This document shows positions 6,232-9,402 of a stretch of 9,402 bases of DNA, piece after piece. Within the stretch, counting starts at the first letter, position 1; each line of letters begins with the position of its first letter. The notes under the pieces were generated by a model, which made no database searches, was not told the DNA's origin, and saw only the letters and a program-made list of their open reading frames with translations. The stretch spans positions 1 to 9,402 of the forward strand of contig CAKXKM010000071.1 of assembly GCA_934876235.1 (NCBI GenBank). Direction: 5' to 3'. Source of the stretch: Collinsella sp. AF02-46-1 (GTDB lineage: Bacteria > Actinomycetota > Coriobacteriia > Coriobacteriales > Coriobacteriaceae). The position numbers and the translations under genes are program-made.

Positions 6232-7749
6232 ATGGCGTTTTATCTGGGTATTGATATTGGGACAAGCGCCTCTAAAGGCGTTTTAATCGATGATCGATGC
6301 AACATCGTTTGCCAGGCCACTTGTGGACACGAGACGGATAACCCACGTGATGGATGGTACCAGCATGATGCGGAGGCAGTTTGGTGGGGCGATTTTTGCC
6401 GCTTGTCGCGCGAGCTGGTGGTGCGATCGGGGGTTAACGCGGCGCAGATCGGATGCGTCGGCCTTTCCGCATTGGGTTGCGACTGCGTGCCGGTCGATAC
6501 CGAGTGCAACGCGCTGGTGCCCGCGATTTTGTACGGAGTCGATGCACGTTCGAAGCCGCAGATTGACGAGCTTCTTTCCGAATATGGGTCAGATCGCGCA
6601 CGCGAGCTTTTCGGGCACGATCCCTGTTCGTCAGATATTGCTCCAAAGATCTTGTGGTTTAAGGAGAGTATGCCCGAGGTGCACGAACGTGCTGCGAAGT
6701 TCCTGACGGCGTCATCGTTTCTGTGCGCAAAGTTGACGGGGCGTTTTACGGTGGACCGTTATTTGGCGGAGGATTTTCTTCCCCTATACGATCGCTACAC
6801 TTGGAAGGTTGATGCTCGGGAATGTGCTCGTTTCTGCCGGCCTGACCAGATGGCGGAGGTAATGTCGGCTACCGATATTGCCGGGGTGATTACGCAGCGT
6901 GCGGCTGAGGCGACGGGGCTCGCGGCAGGGACACCTGTCTTGGTGGGAACGGGCGACTCTGGTGCCGAGGCCATTTCGACGGGTGTATTCCGTCCCGGCG
7001 ATATGATGGTTCAGTTGGGGAGTACGGCGTATTTCATCTACCTAGCTGATCATATGATCGATGATGCCTGTCTGTGGCCAGGGACGTTTATCATTCCCGG
7101 AACTTACGGGATCTGCGCGGGGACCAATACGGCGGGTGCGCTCACATCGTGGCTGCGCCAAGAGCTGTATCGCGACGCCGTAGAGGCCGAGGGCCACGGT
7201 GGCCCCGATGCATATTCGGTTATGGCGCATGATGCCGCCGACGTGGCGCCGGGTGCCGATGGGCTCCTGTGCCTGCCGTACTTTGCGGGGGAGCGTACTC
7301 CGCTCAACGATCCCGAGGCGCGTGGCGTCTTCTTTGGCTTGACCGGAAGGCATACGCGAGCCCATATGGTTCGCGCCGCCTTGGAAGGCATCGCGTATAC
7401 CGTTGCATCCCATGTCGACATTATCGAGCGAGAGCATGGACTGCCAATTGGGCGCATTATGCTTGTCGGAGGTGGAACCAAGAATCCAGTTTGGATGCAG
7501 GCTATCGCCGACGTATGCGGGCGCGAGGTCTCGGTTGCCAAGGTTACGATGGGCGCATGCTTCGGCGATGCCATCATGGCAGCTCTCGCAGGAGGCGCCT
7601 ATGCATCATGGGATGAGCTCGCTCAAGTCCTTGGCGTTGCGCAAACAATCGTGCCCGATATGGCTGCCCACGAGTTATATGCGTCGCGTCGTCATATCTT
7701 TGACGAATTGTATGCACGCAACCGTGATCTCATGCACGAATTGGTGTAA
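6232..7749 (+). CDS. FGGY family carbohydrate kinase (xylulokinase-like)
   Basis: A complete 505-residue sugar kinase with the two-domain actin-like fold. Visible are the N-terminal phosphate-1 motif LGIDIGTSASKGVL (5-18), GWYQHD (41-46), GLSALGCD (77-84), the catalytic Asp242 in VGTGDSGAEAI (238-248), LGSTAYF (262-268), the FAGERTPLNDP segment (351-361), and the adenosine motif MLVGGGTKNPVW (410-421). Length and motif order fit the xylulokinase branch, but these enzymes differ in pentulose, hexulose or alditol substrate and sequence alone does not decide. GAGGGGAG at 6215-6222, overlapping the previous stop, is the ribosome binding site. It is the last gene of the cluster and is followed 20 nt later by a strong terminator. 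It is the third sugar kinase in the operon. Confidence 0.92.
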   Translation: MAFYLGIDIGTSASKGVLIDDRCNIVCQATCGHETDNPRDGWYQHDAEAVWWGDFCRLSRELVVRSGVNAAQIGCVGLSALGCDCVPVDTECNALVPAILYGVDARSKPQIDELLSEYGSDRARELFGHDPCSSDIAPKILWFKESMPEVHERAAKFLTASSFLCAKLTGRFTVDRYLAEDFLPLYDRYTWKVDARECARFCRPDQMAEVMSATDIAGVITQRAAEATGLAAGTPVLVGTGDSGAEAISTGVFRPGDMMVQLGSTAYFIYLADHMIDDACLWPGTFIIPGTYGICAGTNTAGALTSWLRQELYRDAVEAEGHGGPDAYSVMAHDAADVAPGADGLLCLPYFAGERTPLNDPEARGVFFGLTGRHTRAHMVRAALEGIAYTVASHVDIIEREHGLPIGRIMLVGGGTKNPVWMQAIADVCGREVSVAKVTMGACFGDAIMAALAGGAYASWDELAQVLGVAQTIVPDMAAHELYASRRHIFDELYARNRDLMHELV

Positions 7750-7769
7750 TGCTGCCGAATTGTACTGCC

Positions 7770-7818
7770 TGCCAATAGGGACTGCGTTGTGCGATTCGCA
7801 TGTCCCTTGGCATTTTTT
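7770..7818 (+). terminator. Intrinsic terminator of the catabolic operon
   Basis: TGCCAA (7770-7775) pairs with TTGGCA (7807-7812), GGGAC (7778-7782) with GTCCC (7802-7806), and TGCG (7783-7786) with CGCA (7797-7800), with a 2-nt bulge and a 10-nt loop. Six T follow at 7813-7818. It starts 20 nt after the FGGY stop. The minus strand can form the same stem but lacks a T-run after it, so it works mainly for the plus-strand operon. Confidence 0.85.
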
Positions 7819-7829
7819 GCCCACAGGGG

Positions 7830-8612
7830 TTAGCGAAGGTCAAATACAGAGCGCGCATTTGCTAAAACTGCCGACTCAATGTGCTTAGCGTCGCAGTTTT
7901 TGAGCGAGGCGATGCGTCCTGAGGCTCTTGTGAGCGATCTGATGAGCGATTGTGCGCTTGTTTCTGTGTTTGGCTCGGCCGGCGCATCGGTCTCGAGCAG
8001 TAGACGGTCGAGTGGAATCTGTCGGGCATATTCGCGTCCACGTTTAGACGCAAGCATGCGTTCGTTGACGGAAAAATTACAGCCCGCATTACGCGCGCGG
8101 GCGAGTTCGTCCGAAGTGCCGCTAAACCAGTGGAAGATGATAGCGGGGGAGTCGGAGTTTGGGATGAGTAGTCCATGCGATTCGAGGACGTCCAGTACGG
8201 CTCCTGCCGAACGAACGGCGTGAATTGATATCACACGCCCGACAAGAGGATGCTGCACGAGCGCATCGCAGAGCCGGTCAAGCGCCTGTATTTGTAGCGG
8301 CTCGCTTCCTGCAAAGCATGCGGAAAAGTCGAGTCCCACCTCGCCGATGTAGCGCTCTTGGGCAGCAAACTCGCAAAGCAGGTTGACTTCGGCGGGACCG
8401 CAGCGGCCGTCGGCGAGCCACCAGGGGTGAAGCCCAACGCCGGCGATGATGCTTGGTTGGCGACGGGCGCGCTCGTTTGCGGCCGAAAAGTCGCGTGGGT
8501 CGACCCCGCAGTCAAAGAGCCCCAGACCCAACGCCGCCGACTCGCTGGCTGCAGTATCGGGGCCGAGCATCAAATCAAGATGACAATGCGTGTCAAAGAA
8601 TTGCGGTTCCAT
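7830..8612 (-). CDS. TatD family metal-dependent hydrolase (putative DNase)
   Basis: A complete 260-residue TIM-barrel protein with the TatD metal-site motifs in order: DTHCHLD (7-13, His9 and His11), GLHPWW (60-65), GEVGLDFS (90-97, Glu91), ISIHAVRS (128-135, His131), FHWFSG (160-165, His161) and LLLETDAP (204-211, Asp209). All expected ligands are present, so it should be active. Family members have been described as Mg-dependent 3'-5' exonucleases or D-aminoacyl-tRNA-linked hydrolases; the cellular substrate here is not set by sequence. It begins 14 nt after the tcdA stop on the same strand and is probably cotranscribed with it. It converges on the FGGY gene, with 80 nt between the stop codons. 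Length is normal for the family. Confidence 0.92.
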   Translation of the reverse strand: MEPQFFDTHCHLDLMLGPDTAASESAALGLGLFDCGVDPRDFSAANERARRQPSIIAGVGLHPWWLADGRCGPAEVNLLCEFAAQERYIGEVGLDFSACFAGSEPLQIQALDRLCDALVQHPLVGRVISIHAVRSAGAVLDVLESHGLLIPNSDSPAIIFHWFSGTSDELARARNAGCNFSVNERMLASKRGREYARQIPLDRLLLETDAPAEPNTETSAQSLIRSLTRASGRIASLKNCDAKHIESAVLANARSVFDLR

Positions 8613-8626
8613 CGCAGGACATCCTG

Positions 8627-9402
8627 CTAGTCCAGGCGCTGGCCATCGGCGCGCACGTGCTCGGTGCCGCGCCCACTGATCTGGCGGATAACCTCGCCGG
8701 CGATCATCTGGCCCATGATGGGCGGCATAAAGCTGGCGGTTCCCAGCTCGGTGCGCTCGTGGATGTTGGAAGGGTCGCGGGGCTGTGTCTTAACCGATTC
8801 CTCGCAGCTAAACAGTACATGTAGGCTCTTGATTCCGCGCTTCTTACATTCTTTGCGCATGATGCGGCTCATGGGGTCACGTACCGTATCGAAAATGTCG
8901 GCAAATCGGAGGCACTCGGGATGGAGTTTGTTGGCCCCGCCCATGGAGCTAACCAAACGGATGTCGTGGTCCTGAGCATATTTGGCAATGGTGAGCTTGG
9001 CCGAGATGGTGTCGATGGCGTCGATGACGTAGTCAAGTTTGCCGTCCGTCTGCTCCAAAACGCTCGCGAAAAACTCGTCGATGTTGTCGCTCAGCAGGTA
9101 TTCGGTACGCTTGATGACGGTAGCGGCTGGATTGATGTCGTGGATCATGGCTTCCATAACATCGATCTTGCGCTTGCCGATGGTGCTGTGAAAGGCGATG
9201 GCCTGGCGATTGATATTGCTGGGCGCGATGATGTCCTTGTCCAGAATGACGAAATGACCGATGCCGCCGCGGGCGAGTGCCTCGCAGCAATTGGAGCCCA
9301 CGCCACCGCAGCCGAGCACCAGCACTGTGGAGTTGGCGAGCTTATCGAGTGCCTCGCGGCCCATGATGATCTCGAGCTTGGTGTCGCGTGTCTCGTTGGG
9401 AG
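8627..9402 (-). CDS. tcdA: tRNA threonylcarbamoyladenosine dehydratase TcdA (partial at 5' end)
   Basis: An E1-like ThiF-family protein whose frame remains open to the window edge; 257 residues are visible. Twelve codons lie before the Met at 9364, including NETRDTKLEIIMG, which matches the N-terminal helix of this family, so that Met is internal. Counting from it, the ATP-binding loop is LVLGCGGVGSN (15-25), followed by DKDIIAPSNINRQ, the strand end DAIDTISAK, SSMGGANKLHP, and a DPMSRIMRKECKKRGI region typical of the Gram-positive-type TcdA. The enzyme uses ATP to cyclise t6A37 to ct6A37 in tRNAs reading ANN codons, improving decoding. A ThiF/MoeB role is less likely, because there is no neighbouring sulfur-carrier gene and the DPMSR region fits TcdA. 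Stop at 8627-8629. Confidence 0.9.
   Translation of the reverse strand, partial: PNETRDTKLEIIMGREALDKLANSTVLVLGCGGVGSNCCEALARGGIGHFVILDKDIIAPSNINRQAIAFHSTIGKRKIDVMEAMIHDINPAATVIKRTEYLLSDNIDEFFASVLEQTDGKLDYVIDAIDTISAKLTIAKYAQDHDIRLVSSMGGANKLHPECLRFADIFDTVRDPMSRIMRKECKKRGIKSLHVLFSCEESVKTQPRDPSNIHERTELGTASFMPPIMGQMIAGEVIRQISGRGTEHVRADGQRLD

Noticed and set aside
7048..7059. Perfect palindrome GATCATATGATC
   Set aside because: Lies inside the FGGY gene and encodes normal residues; a 12-bp palindrome can occur by chance and has no partner copies here.
7830..8612. TatD-family gene as part of the sugar operon
   Set aside because: It is on the opposite strand, paired with tcdA, and separated by the operon terminator.
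8613..8626. GCAGGACATCCTGC inverted repeat between tcdA and tatD
   Set aside because: The 2-nt centre cannot form a proper hairpin loop, and there is no T-run; it more likely just contains the tatD ribosome site.
8627..9402. ThiF/MoeB-type sulfur-carrier adenylyltransferase
   Set aside because: The N-terminal helix and the DPMSRIMRKE region fit TcdA, and no ThiS/MoaD gene is adjacent.

Overview
This 9.4 kb chromosomal window has GC-rich coding DNA with purine-rich Shine-Dalgarno sites. Gene content and protein style suggest a gut Coriobacteriia member such as Collinsella. That assignment is inference from recalled family resemblance; no marker gene proves it.

Positions 1-7749, plus strand, hold one long co-directional catabolic cluster. 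In order it encodes: the C-terminal end of a YtcJ-like amidohydrolase (partial); a FrlC-like sugar isomerase/epimerase; a FrlB-like SIS-domain deglycase; a FrlD-like PfkB kinase; a hairpin resembling an intrinsic terminator; a second, diverged FrlD-like PfkB kinase; an amidohydrolase-2 family protein that has lost most metal-binding residues; a YjbQ (UPF0047) protein; a BtpA/SgcQ-family TIM-barrel protein; and an FGGY carbohydrate kinase. A strong intrinsic terminator follows at about 7770-7818. Gaps between genes are mostly 2-33 nt. The two larger ones are 62 nt (before the SIS gene) and 121 nt (between the two PfkB kinases).

The first module resembles the fructoselysine/Amadori-product pathway: a kinase phosphorylates the glycated amine, an SIS deglycase splits it into amine plus hexose-6-phosphate, and an epimerase feeds in the C3 epimer. 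The second module (inactive-looking amidohydrolase, YjbQ, BtpA, FGGY kinase) is not part of any frl operon I know and may define a variant or new sugar-conjugate pathway. No transporter or regulator lies in the window. Glycine codon choice shifts across the internal hairpin, which hints that the upstream half is expressed more strongly.

Positions 7830-9402, minus strand, hold two convergent housekeeping genes: tcdA (tRNA t6A dehydratase, its start beyond the window edge) followed 14 nt later by a TatD-family metal-dependent hydrolase. No tRNA, rRNA, CRISPR array, insertion sequence or prophage gene was seen.
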